From Calditrichota bacterium (GTDB taxonomy: Bacteria > Zhuqueibacterota > Zhuqueibacteria > Zhuqueibacterales > Geothermadaptataceae), in contig QQUE01000011.1 of NCBI GenBank assembly GCA_008501765.1, positions 1 through 64,000 on the forward strand: 64,000 nt of DNA, in the 5' to 3' direction. A program made the translations under genes and the position numbers. The notes beneath the pieces are model-generated. The model saw only the letters and a program-made list of their open reading frames with translations, had not been told where the DNA came from and did not search any database. Positions 18,501 to 25,519 of this stretch are shown here, piece after piece; position 1 is the stretch's first letter, and each line of letters opens with the position of its first letter.

Positions 18501-18608
18501 ATTGCTCTTGAAGATTTTGAAACTATAGACTTTGTCATCGGAGAATATCTTCGTTGTTCAGGTATAAATAGTCAAGAAGCGAATGAAATTTTCAGATTGA
18601 TTGCATAG
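15540..18608 (+). CDS. Large helical-repeat protein, STAND-receptor sensor-like
   Basis: 1022 residues. Residues about 16-190 form a linker beginning LLQYALAWLPYHLYEAQ, a pattern I know from the region that follows NACHT/NB-ARC ATPase cores. From about 230 to 960 there are some twenty alpha-helical repeats of 31-36 residues, of the form ALxxIAxELAKxGxxxxAIxIxExI, TPR/PPR-like solenoids common in cyanobacterial and other STAND proteins. No catalytic domain is visible. The only start is TTG 15540; the frame closes upstream at 15507-15509 and no Met occurs in the first ~180 codons, so the gene may be 5'-truncated. It is clearly richer in A/T than the flanking clusters. With the TIR-ATPase at 19001 it would rebuild a complete TIR-NACHT-repeat receptor. 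Confidence 0.75.
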   Translation: MRNSSLTTKEEKEELLQYALAWLPYHLYEAQSKTTHEGTANNLRRKLYSIVLDKTFRKKKLSVSNLIKPILDDVRYALVASISVDDHFHITKFSFLYEHLKRNHLNEFQIDQLLINGRYGIAEDTIKQYKYETIKYQWYLFSAWVCLSFRTDLNAASNFILKAEKLDNVNIFWGDHGLLIKMLYDLYKANIISLSSALKFRSPSKIISYFLRNKDAFILDDYLSVISDIDSDPDKSDALKALVSGIEKDEDFENVLIATQEMIENDHHTNGPQIAIVSAIARRGNISQALEKALSIKSDYDQRKALCVIAEEIAMRGDLKRALKIVEQMKYDFYRSEPLAKIVPEIIRIENVQEALDIVERLIHENYHKAEPLCAIAISIAKVGDFERSILLVESISNGEYKSKALKGIAALLAKNGKFERSIELAEKINDHRAQFEPYYDIVYELAKAHHFDRAIDVAEKMWIRSKKAAGLVNIAIEMVSIGYLRESKKVFQQAYQITEEINDFWERDEAIKLIAPKLVRSGNSQEALRLANMIKDNWNSWVNNDKSNWPNKDKSKALGIIAMEIAQIGDIEKTIKIFHDSLDIMEKPKDNQDKSAFPGAIANINIKDANLQNAFKIGKQINWDPNDRREKPNPLVTIAINSAKDGSAKNAFAFIKLMEKNRYYYDALLGIIEAIIKLGDIKLAHYAVQFFGRWSWHGDKAFSAIALEFAKRGNFLEAFLLADKIQWQYRFSTSCNIAVELAKAGKFKKAIDILEKIIDWDDESKSIALAKIAVELAKAGQMVESNKHFNIAIKVARNINEIRDDINPFPGNKRYALSIIATELAKSHKTSEAISIVDQIEDSDYDSQKPWAYSKIAGIIAQNGNKNDARQVFLLAIDSTTKISWCQARHRALKEVSLDIAETKDHILIEEMLDQAIKSTQNIKIDWEKAYALAGIAHSYAAFNIEKSIFILSTLPAFRERMKFTCELANYFADDNNSSAIKKLIPIALEDFETIDFVIGEYLRCSGINSQEANEIFRLIA

Positions 18609-18659
18609 TTTAGTGGTGTCCCCTTAAGCAGTACCATTTGTATGTGAAGTATTTTGCCC

Positions 18660-18716
18660 TTGATTGACCGAGCTTTGCGAGTCTTTGCCTCGCTCAAGCG
18701 AAGGTCAGTCAATCAA
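18660..18716. repeat. Inverted repeat after the helical-repeat gene
   Basis: TTGATTGAC (18660-18668) and GTCAATCAA (18708-18716) are perfect arms around a loop rich in GAGC/GCGAG motifs. It lies 52 bp after the stop at 18608. Confidence 0.6.
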
Positions 18717-18734
18717 CCCGTTTGAATGTTTGTT

Positions 18735-18960
18735 TTAGTAGATTTCCGTTATTTGAATCTGTTGCCAGTTTTTGAGAAAGTCATTAGTGACACGTTATTC
18801 AATATTTGACGTGACCTTTGGTAGTTGTATTCATCGATCCATTTTTGTGTGAATTCTCAAGCTTGCTTCACCGAGTCAAAAATGTATATATTGAGCATTT
18901 TATTCTCTATCGTGAAGCGGAGATTATTTTGGCCCTCTTTTGTCTTAGCCATAAGTGTGT
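18735..18960 (-). pseudogene. IS3-family transposase remnant (OrfB C-terminus)
   Basis: Translating the minus strand gives LNIYIFDSVKQA, a stop, EFTQKWIDEYNYQRS and, after a frameshift, NDFLKNWQQIQITEIY with a terminal stop at 18737-18735. This matches the end of IS3-type DDE transposases (the WxxxYNxxRPHxSL block). An internal stop and a frameshift show it is dead, and the catalytic part is gone. It separates the helical-repeat gene from the TIR-ATPase gene. Confidence 0.7.
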
Positions 18961-19000
18961 TTGGAAGTCTGGATTTTAAAAATAGCAGGATCTTATAAAA

Positions 19001-20542
19001 ATGCTACAATCACCAAAAATTTTCATTTCTCATACAACGAGAGACGAGCGGGATAACTCATTGGCTCATAAATTGGCTGCTGGATTGCAAGAAAATGGCT
19101 CAGATGTATGGATTTCACCCGACACCATTCCTACTGGTGCTGAATGGAGAAGTGAAATTATATCTGCTCTACTTCTCGATTGTACACATTTTTTAGTAAT
19201 CATTTCGGCAGCCGCAACTATGTCGGAATGGGTTCTTGCAGAAATTAAGCTCGCTAAAAAGCGACGCGAATCTGATGCCAGTTTTACAATTCTCCCCCTT
19301 ATTGTTAGCAAAACTGTAGATTATGATGGCAAAGATTTTGTTGATAAATTTCAACAGATCCCATATCAAGACAATTTCTCTGATCTGCTAATTATAGTTA
19401 CGAAAAGCCTGAACCTTAGGCCAGGTATACCCAATCGATATTTAAAATTGACTGAGCGCTTTGTCGGCCGAAATTATGTTTTTGCTGCGATTGATGATTT
19501 CATTTCTTCCAATGATCATGGCTACTTTACTATAGTCGGTGATCCTGGTGAAGGAAAGAGTGCCCTCATTTCTGAATATGTCAAACGAACGGGATGTATT
19601 GCTCATTTCAATCTCCGTGCGGAAGGAATTAATCGTGCCGAGCATTTCGTGAAAAGTATTAGTTTACAATTGTCTGCAAGATTTGGGCTATCCTTTGGAT
19701 CAATTCCTTCAAATCCGGCTGAATTTGGTCTGCATTTGAACGACAGGCTTAAACAAGCAAGTATTCAACTTGATCAGGGCGACCGTCTTGTTATCGCTAT
19801 TGATGCATTAGATGAAGTTGACTTTTTTGATGGCCCACCTGGTGTCAATCTTTTGTACTTACCACAATATTTGCCTAAAGGTGTTTATTTCATACTATCA
19901 AGTCGTCGTAAAAACCTTCCATTTGTTGTCCGTGCACCTCAGAAAATCTTTGATCTTATTCATTATAGAGAACAAAGCTTGGAGGACATAAAATCATACA
20001 TCCGAGAAGCATTTGCTAGGCTTAATCTCGAAAACTGGATATCCAGGCAAAAAGGAGAAACTACTGAGTTGATTAATAAACTTGCTGAGAAGAGTGAATA
20101 CAATTTCATGTATCTGTTCTATGTCATGCCAGAGATAGAAAAAGGTGCCTATCAAACGCTCGATGTTAACAAGCTTCCACTAGGCCTTTTCAGCTATTAT
20201 GAAGATCATTTTGACAGAATGGGTATGCGAACCAAGCCCTTGCCCAAAGACAAGCTCCGCATCATTTACGTGATTGCAGAGGTACGGTGTCCAGTTTCTC
20301 GCACTTTGATTTCGAAGCTTGCGATTCAAGATCCTGTTGTTGTCCAGCAAGTGATTGAAGAGTGGAAGGAGTTCCTACACGAACAAATTGTTAACAAGGA
20401 ACGCCGATATAGTATTTACCATACGAGTTTCTTAGATTTTTTGCATGACAAAGAAATCATCAAAGCTACCGGCGAGACCTTTACAGGGCTTCATGAAGCC
20501 ATTGCAAATACCTTGTGGCAAGAACTGATGGAGAATAACTGA
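19001..20542 (+). CDS. TIR-domain STAND (NACHT-like) ATPase
   Basis: 513 residues. Residues 4-135 are a TIR domain: KIFISHTTRDE at strand A, the VWISPDTIPTGAEWRSEI loop, and SEWVLAEIKLA holding Glu81 at the position of the NADase catalytic glutamate. A STAND/NACHT ATPase follows, with Walker A GDPGEGKS (180-187), Walker B LVIAIDALDE (263-272), sensor-like YFILSSRRK, and a winged-helix-like region ending in IYHTSFLDFL. The chain stops at LHEAIANTLWQELMENN, where related receptors continue into a linker and repeat sensor. Such proteins sense phage and deplete NAD+ in abortive infection. Here the sensor is missing but seems to be encoded separately at 15540-18608. Function is inferred from domains. 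Confidence 0.88.
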   Translation: MLQSPKIFISHTTRDERDNSLAHKLAAGLQENGSDVWISPDTIPTGAEWRSEIISALLLDCTHFLVIISAAATMSEWVLAEIKLAKKRRESDASFTILPLIVSKTVDYDGKDFVDKFQQIPYQDNFSDLLIIVTKSLNLRPGIPNRYLKLTERFVGRNYVFAAIDDFISSNDHGYFTIVGDPGEGKSALISEYVKRTGCIAHFNLRAEGINRAEHFVKSISLQLSARFGLSFGSIPSNPAEFGLHLNDRLKQASIQLDQGDRLVIAIDALDEVDFFDGPPGVNLLYLPQYLPKGVYFILSSRRKNLPFVVRAPQKIFDLIHYREQSLEDIKSYIREAFARLNLENWISRQKGETTELINKLAEKSEYNFMYLFYVMPEIEKGAYQTLDVNKLPLGLFSYYEDHFDRMGMRTKPLPKDKLRIIYVIAEVRCPVSRTLISKLAIQDPVVVQQVIEEWKEFLHEQIVNKERRYSIYHTSFLDFLHDKEIIKATGETFTGLHEAIANTLWQELMENN

Positions 20543-20806
20543 GTTTCTTCAAAATTACGTATCCCTTCGGTGAACCACACCTTGAGTCTGTCAACCGAAA
20601 GGCTTATTTGTAATAATCAAGATTTAATCTAACACTTCAGAGGCAAAATGCAGTTCCGCAACCATACCAATACTGCTGGAACAGTTACTTTTGGTAATCC
20701 AAAGTTTGATGAATTAAATAAGGTTGCTACCTTGTAAAAAGACGCAAAGCAGCGTTTTATTTATTTTAGTTCGGCGGTAATTCTTAATTCGTCTTCGTAT
20801 CCCGTC
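20543..20806. other. Intergenic; one 29-codon frame of doubtful value
   Basis: A short frame 20648-20737 (MQFRNHTNTAG-, ending VATL) has GAGG a few bases upstream, but it is too short to judge and may be a gene remnant. Nothing else is seen before the attC-like palindrome. Confidence 0.3.
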
Positions 20807-20936
20807 GCCTAACTTTAGTTCCAGCGGATTGGCTGGCTTGTTGCGCTTGTTTAGGTCATTTTTCCGTCTTACATTTCTGTGGTCAATTAAAGTTCAGTTT
20901 TCGCGGTAGCCAACCGCTGAACAAGTTGTTATGAGC
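20807..20936. repeat. attC-like imperfect palindrome (candidate integron recombination site)
   Basis: It opens with GCCTAAC (20807-20813), a fit to the RYYYAAC core, and ends with GTTATGA (20928-20934), a poorer fit to GTTRRRY. CAGCGGATTGGCT (20822-20834) pairs with AGCCAACCGCTG (20908-20919) with a single bulged base, the kind of extrahelical base typical of attC hairpins. The total length of about 130 bp fits long attC sites. Only one such site is seen and no integrase is in the window. Confidence 0.35.
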
Positions 20937-20999
20937 ATATCCCGGCTAAATGCAATTGGTGATAACCGGAATGTTTGTAACAAGAGAAAGGTATAAATA

Positions 21000-21518
21000 T
21001 TGGAAAAATCAGAAACAAAAAAAGATCCAGAGTTTTTAGAATATGTTTATAAGTTAAACGGGAGTATTGAACTCACAGAGGCTCTTAAACTAAGTTTGAA
21101 AGAAATCAATAATATTGATATCGCTCAATTAAACAGAATCGGTTTGAAAACTTATAAAAAAGATAAATGGACAATTCATAAAATATTACAGCATCTCATA
21201 GATTGGGAAAGAATTTGGTGTTTTAGAGCACTAATTTTTGCGCGTGGAGAAGGAACCGTTCCGGATGCACATGACCAGGAAATAATGGGCAAAAATTCAA
21301 ATGCAGATGAACTGGCACTTGAACAGTTGGTAAATGAACTGCGAATTGTACGCCATTCAACAATAGCGATGTTTGAATCTTTTGGTAAAAAAATACTTGA
21401 AACAAACTGTAAATTTTTTGAATACGAAATGCCTCTTTTTGCAATTGGGCTCACTATTACCGCACATCAAATACATCATTTTGACATAATTAAAGAAAGA
21501 TATATTCCTTTAGCTTAA
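21000..21518 (+). CDS. DinB-like superfamily protein
   Basis: 172 residues, predicted as a four-helix bundle. The pattern KWTIHKILQHLIDWERIWCFRALIFARGE at residues about 58-86 and the terminal TAHQIHHFDIIKERY match the DinB_2/DUF1572 family. Its conserved histidines (one in helix 2, two in the last helix) bind a metal. Family members act as thiol-dependent transferases or damage-inducible proteins; most are unassigned. The start is TTG 21000 with AAAGG upstream. Like its left neighbours it is A/T rich, and it directly follows the attC-like site, so it may be a captured cassette. Confidence 0.75.
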   Translation: MEKSETKKDPEFLEYVYKLNGSIELTEALKLSLKEINNIDIAQLNRIGLKTYKKDKWTIHKILQHLIDWERIWCFRALIFARGEGTVPDAHDQEIMGKNSNADELALEQLVNELRIVRHSTIAMFESFGKKILETNCKFFEYEMPLFAIGLTITAHQIHHFDIIKERYIPLA

Positions 21519-21615
21519 AAAATGCATCCGGGGTAGACATCGGGGTAATGTTTCGCTGCTTTTCTCAATTTCAGGCTTTTCCAAACATTTCCGCGGTGCT
21601 GACCGGAACCGGTTA

Positions 21616-21722
21616 ATCACCATAGATTTTTTCCGCTGTGACGCACATGGAAAAAACGTCGAAGACCGGGAGGCCATTTAGACTATTCCTGAAACTTCCC
21701 AAAAGGCAATACCATGTATTAG
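21616..21722 (+). pseudogene. Degenerate copy of the SnoaL-like gene (3' end)
   Basis: The translation ITIDFFRCDAHGKNVED, REAI, stop, TIPETSQ aligns with the C-terminus of the intact SnoaL-like protein at 23253-23636 (ITMDFFRFDKNGKIVEH, DAIQTIPETSQ). It carries an in-frame TAG and a frameshift near the end. Only the last ~35 codons are recognisable. The rest of 21519-21959 shows nothing else apart from the promoter region of the porin gene. Confidence 0.75.
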
Positions 21723-21959
21723 CTTTATTTGATCGACGATATCCCCGACCAGCCAACAAATGCTGCAGCGCAGTTCCGCAGGCAATCCACATATTTATTT
21801 TATAACTTTAATTCAGTCGACCTGAATTTCCAAAATTGTATTGTTGTTTATCGATATAATCATTTCATTTCTTCTTTCAAAAATAGGTTAACTTTTATTA
21901 AAGATTGAATAAAGCTCGCATGCTCCAAGAGTAATTATATCATAGCATATGAGGATTTC

Positions 21960-23237
21960 ATGAAAAAAAATTTATTTCTTATTTTCCTGTTCATTACAGT
22001 TTCGCTGAACGCCCAGGAAATTGACACAACGCAAGTGAAATATATTCACGAATTGGAATCACAGATCGATTCGCTACGAATCACTCTCAGATCATTGGAT
22101 AATGAATTACAGCAAATAAAACAAAATATGGTGGAAGGCAAATCAGATGTTGATGAATTGATCGCCTTGTTAAACGATGAGGATGTGGAGTCTGTGAGCG
22201 TGGAATCGCGTTCAAGACGCAAACGGGTGGATGCGCTTTTGAAAGCGATAACCCAACGGCCGGGACAGCTGCGATTAAACGGAGGCACAACCTCAATTAT
22301 CCAAAGCGGGGCGAATGATACCAACAGACACGCAACAGGCGTCGGATCAATTGATATTTATGCCCACACTGCTTTCGGTCCAAACACGCTGTTATTTGTG
22401 GATTTGGAAGCAATAGGTGGAAATGGCCCGGATGAATTTTACCCTAACTTTGCCGGATTGAATGGAGACGCTGGTTCAACCCAGGATAAAGAAAATGTTG
22501 ACCGGCTGACTGTTTTAGAAGCATGGGCCGAATTTACGATGTTGAATAAAATATTTACCGTAACAGCCGGCAAAATCGATATGACCAACTATTTTGACAA
22601 CAATGCTTCTGCAAACGATGAAACCATGCAATTTATAAGTGGCGCTTTTGTGAATAGCACCGCCTTTGCAATGCCGGGAAATTCACCGGGTATTCGCCTG
22701 CGCACCACATTGAACAACCGGATTCATCTCCAGGTCGGCATGAGCAACATATATAATTCCGGCAGCGATTTATTTGAGAACATTTACAAAATAGCCAGTC
22801 TCGGATTTACACTTTTTCCTGCCTCCGATTTTGAGTCAAACTTTCGATTTTACGGGTATCGGCATCCTTTGGCTGAAGACGCCGCTGGATGGGGTTTAAG
22901 TTTCGACAAGGTTGCCTATGGTGTTTACAATGTATTCGCACGTTTCGGCCAAAATGACGATAAAATGGCAGCTTATTGGGGAATCAAATCCGCCTGGAGC
23001 GCCGGAACTCGGTTCGTCAAACAAATTACCGGTCAAACAACTATTTTAGGATTGGCGTTCGGAGAAAATAAACCCAATGCGGCAAATCGGAAAAATGAAC
23101 AGGTTTTAGAGCTATATGCCCGCCGTCAACTGAACAAATGGACGCATATTTCACCACATTTTCAATTTGTTTCCAACGCAAACGGAACCTCGGAACAGCT
23201 GACAATTTTTGGAATCAGAACGCATTTTAACTTTTAG
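21960..23237 (+). CDS. OprB-like carbohydrate-selective porin
   Basis: 425 residues with a signal peptide ending in LNAQ. Residues about 25-65 form a coiled coil (IHELESQIDSLRITLRSLDNELQQIKQN), often seen at the N-terminus of trimeric OM proteins as a periplasmic stalk. A barrel follows that matches the OprB family by its pattern: TFGPNTLL-type strands, FTVTAGKIDMTNYFDNN, FAMPGNSPGIRLRTTLNN, ending GIRTHFNF with terminal Phe. OprB porins pass sugars or other small solutes. It is followed after 15 bp by a SnoaL-like gene and is probably cotranscribed with it. Confidence 0.82.
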   Translation: MKKNLFLIFLFITVSLNAQEIDTTQVKYIHELESQIDSLRITLRSLDNELQQIKQNMVEGKSDVDELIALLNDEDVESVSVESRSRRKRVDALLKAITQRPGQLRLNGGTTSIIQSGANDTNRHATGVGSIDIYAHTAFGPNTLLFVDLEAIGGNGPDEFYPNFAGLNGDAGSTQDKENVDRLTVLEAWAEFTMLNKIFTVTAGKIDMTNYFDNNASANDETMQFISGAFVNSTAFAMPGNSPGIRLRTTLNNRIHLQVGMSNIYNSGSDLFENIYKIASLGFTLFPASDFESNFRFYGYRHPLAEDAAGWGLSFDKVAYGVYNVFARFGQNDDKMAAYWGIKSAWSAGTRFVKQITGQTTILGLAFGENKPNAANRKNEQVLELYARRQLNKWTHISPHFQFVSNANGTSEQLTIFGIRTHFNF

Positions 23238-23252
23238 AATCAGGAGAAAAAA

Positions 23253-23636
23253 ATGACACATGATTTAGCCCAAAATAAACAAAACGCCATCGCTTTTTAT
23301 AAAACAGCCTATGAAGGAGAGCCGCGCAAAGCTGTGGAGCTGTACGTCGGCAATGAATACATTCAACACAACCCTTCCGTTGCGAATGGGCCAGAGCCAT
23401 TCATTGCCTATTTTGAACGGCTGGCAAAAGAGTATCCGGGAAGAAGTATAAATTTTGTCCGCGCCGTGGCAGAAGGCGACCTCGTGGCGCTGCATACGCA
23501 CCAAATTTGGCCATCGGGAACCGAGTACATCACCATGGATTTTTTTAGATTTGATAAAAACGGAAAAATAGTCGAGCACTGGGATGCCATTCAGACAATT
23601 CCTGAAACATCCCAAAATGGCAATACGATGTATTAA
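23253..23636 (+). CDS. SnoaL-like / NTF2-fold protein
   Basis: 127 residues, a single small alpha+beta barrel domain. The segments NKQNAIAFYKTAYEG, ELYVGNEYIQHNPSVANG and MDFFRFDKNGKIVEHWDAIQ are typical of SnoaL-like proteins (ester cyclases and related small enzymes of broad function). AGGAGA precedes the ATG and it starts 15 bp after the porin stop. A broken second copy of its 3' end lies before the porin gene at 21616-21722. Its substrate is unknown. Confidence 0.85.
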   Translation: MTHDLAQNKQNAIAFYKTAYEGEPRKAVELYVGNEYIQHNPSVANGPEPFIAYFERLAKEYPGRSINFVRAVAEGDLVALHTHQIWPSGTEYITMDFFRFDKNGKIVEHWDAIQTIPETSQNGNTMY

Positions 23637-23864
23637 CCTGAATAATTCTCACACGGAGTCGCAGAACCGCAGAGAATGGCTTGACCTGAATAATTTTCTC
23701 GCAAAGTCCCAAAGCCTGCAAAGAAATGATTTAAAAATATAAAAAACAAAACTCTGCGAGCTCTGCAACTCCGCGTGGGATGCATTGTTGAATTAATTAT
23801 TTGATTGAGCCTTTAGCTCCGCAGCCTTTTTCTTAAACGGCCTTCGAAAAATGGCGTTAAGAAA

Positions 23865-23941
23865 TTTTTGAGAATTTCCGTTAAGAATCATTTTTTGTTT
23901 GAGCGCAGCGAGTTTAAAATGATTTAGGAAATTCTCAAAAA
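23865..23941. repeat. Inverted repeat with two-part stem
   Basis: TTTTTGAGAATTTCC (23865-23879) pairs perfectly with GGAAATTCTCAAAAA (23927-23941), and AATCATTTT (23886-23894) pairs with AAAATGATT (23916-23924). The apex holds TTTGAGCGCAGCGAG. Confidence 0.8.
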
Positions 23942-23968
23942 GTTTAGCCAATTTTTCGTCAGCCTTGA

Positions 23969-24039
23969 TTTTGCTTCGCCGGCTTTCAGCTTTTTGTTTC
24001 TTTTTTGATCAAGCAAAGCCAACGGCCGGCGAAGCAAAA
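23969..24039. repeat. Inverted repeat, 15-bp perfect arms
   Basis: TTTTGCTTCGCCGGC (23969-23983) and GCCGGCGAAGCAAAA (24025-24039). It adjoins the previous hairpin and resembles the hairpins around the 15540-18608 gene in its TTGAT and GCGAAG content. Confidence 0.8.
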
Positions 24040-24383
24040 AGAAAATGCATAACACATTAAAAATTTTGCAATTAGATTAAGTACAGCGGAGTTAAGATCA
24101 CAATCAATTAATTTTTATTGATTTGTTTTATAACATTCCTTAATATCTTCCGTTGGTCCCGATCAGACGATCCCGCGTAGTATCCTGCATCCTATCCCTT
24201 TTAATTCGATTTTTTTGACTTCAGTGGCTGGCATTCGCAGAATTTTTACAATTTTAAAACCTGGACAAATTCTGTTTTTTCATAAACATCGGTTGTAGAC
24301 GATAGCCAGTTGAATCCAGTAAAAAGCAGTGAGACTTTAAATCGATCACAAAGAAATGAGCCCAAAATTACGGAGGGATTCGT

Positions 24384-25073
24384 ATGATGAAAGCAGTGTC
24401 TGCGAAAGAATTATTGAAAAAACTATTTGTTTTTTGTTTGTGTGTGGCGTGCACAACTTTGACTATTCGCTGTGCAGAGCAGGAAATCGGAGAGGCCGGA
24501 GAAAGCACTGTTGAGAAATTGAGTGCTGGACCTGAAAAAACTGAAATAGCAGCATCTCAGAATAGTGAATCGACAAACCCCGGTTTTGAACCGAAAATTA
24601 CCGGCAAGGCGCTTCCGCAAATTGCTCACAACGTGCTGCGAGAAATTCTAATCAGTTCAAAAACTCCGTCGGCAAAAGTATCGAGCATTTCCAGAACACC
24701 GGCGCATCAGGCACGTGTTATGTATGAATATGTCAAGAGGCATGGAGCGCAAGCGGGCTACAAGCTCTACGGCCCCGAAGGTGATGCCATTATCAAAGTT
24801 TTTGAGAAAGCTGGTGATCGTGACAGGCAAACCATAATCGATCTGATGCTCAAAGAAACTTTGGTGCAATTGCCAATTGCCCACGCGAACAATCGATTGA
24901 TGCATACGAATTCAACACATTATGTATTTGACATTTCGTTCCGGTCAATCCCGCAGGTCAATCGGCCCACCTTGCTTGCGGCCGCAAAAGCCCATCCCCG
25001 CGTATTTCGGATTTTGGGGCCGGATGAGGGTGAGAAAGATGCTTTCCACCTTGAAATTGCAAAAAAAGAATAG
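24384..25073 (+). CDS. Putative lipoprotein of unknown function
   Basis: 229 residues. A hydrophobic N-terminus (LLKKLFVFCLCVACTTLTIRC) could be a lipoprotein signal, although Arg before the Cys is atypical. Residues about 35-80 are low-complexity linker. The C-terminal domain has STHYVFDI (His179, Asp183) and FHLE (His222, Glu224), which faintly recalls the metal ligands of M15/DUF5715 D,D-peptidases. The spacing between His and Asp is shorter than in VanY, so I do not assign that activity. ACGGAGGGATTC precedes the ATG closely. It stands alone between repeat-rich gaps. Confidence 0.65.
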   Translation: MMKAVSAKELLKKLFVFCLCVACTTLTIRCAEQEIGEAGESTVEKLSAGPEKTEIAASQNSESTNPGFEPKITGKALPQIAHNVLREILISSKTPSAKVSSISRTPAHQARVMYEYVKRHGAQAGYKLYGPEGDAIIKVFEKAGDRDRQTIIDLMLKETLVQLPIAHANNRLMHTNSTHYVFDISFRSIPQVNRPTLLAAAKAHPRVFRILGPDEGEKDAFHLEIAKKE

Positions 25074-25157
25074 CTGGACTTCAAAGGTGCTGCTTAGCAA
25101 TTCACCCACTCGAAGGCAGCAGGGCAATGTAAAAACAATTTAGTCGATTTAAGAAGC

Positions 25158-25255
25158 TGTTGGTTGTTGGTTGTTGGTTGTTGGCTGTTGGCTGTTGGCT
25201 GTTGGCTGTTGGCTGTTGGCTGTTGGCTGTTGGCTGTTGGCTGTTGGCTGTTGGA
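25158..25255. repeat. Heptamer tandem array, 14 units
   Basis: Fourteen consecutive TGTTGGN units: three ending in T, ten ending in C and a last one ending in A. Degenerate AGCCAATAGCTAATAGCC sequence follows, matching the reverse complement theme. It is not coding in any supported frame. Confidence 0.95.
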
Positions 25256-25371
25256 AGAAGCTCTAAGAGCCAATAGCTAATAGCCAATAGCTGAATTGTA
25301 AATCAGCACTAGACTTACTTAAATGAAAAGTATTCCCGGCCAGGTGAGTATCAAACCAATAAAGATTTTAC

Positions 25372-25414
25372 AAAAAAAGTTCATGCCCGATCAGAATTAA
25401 ACAGGCATGAACTT
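25372..25414 (-). terminator. Rho-independent terminator of the Ser-rich protein gene
   Basis: On the minus strand AAGTTCATGCC and GGCATGAACTT form perfect 11-bp arms with a 16-base loop, followed by a T run (the A-run at 25372-25376 and within the stem base). Confidence 0.88.
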
Positions 25415-25519
25415 TATGGGTGTATTTTACGCGAAAGCGACGACTGCGTAATCAGAGAAATGGGCAATGCTCATTTCGTGAGAATGTAGCAGGAACCCCC
25501 TTTTTCGTTTTTAATGAGG

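Larger units (their letters stand above)
23637..24383. other. 750-bp repeat-rich intergenic region
   Basis: No gene is supported. It contains degenerate CGCAGAG/CGCAAAG direct repeats (23650-23780) and two strong inverted repeats listed separately. Confidence 0.6.

Noticed and set aside
24384..25073. M15-type D,D-carboxypeptidase assignment
   Set aside because: His and Glu/His motifs resemble the family, but the His-to-Asp spacing is too short and the rest does not match.
25158..25255. CRISPR-like array
   Set aside because: The 7-bp units are contiguous with no spacers, so it is a simple tandem repeat.
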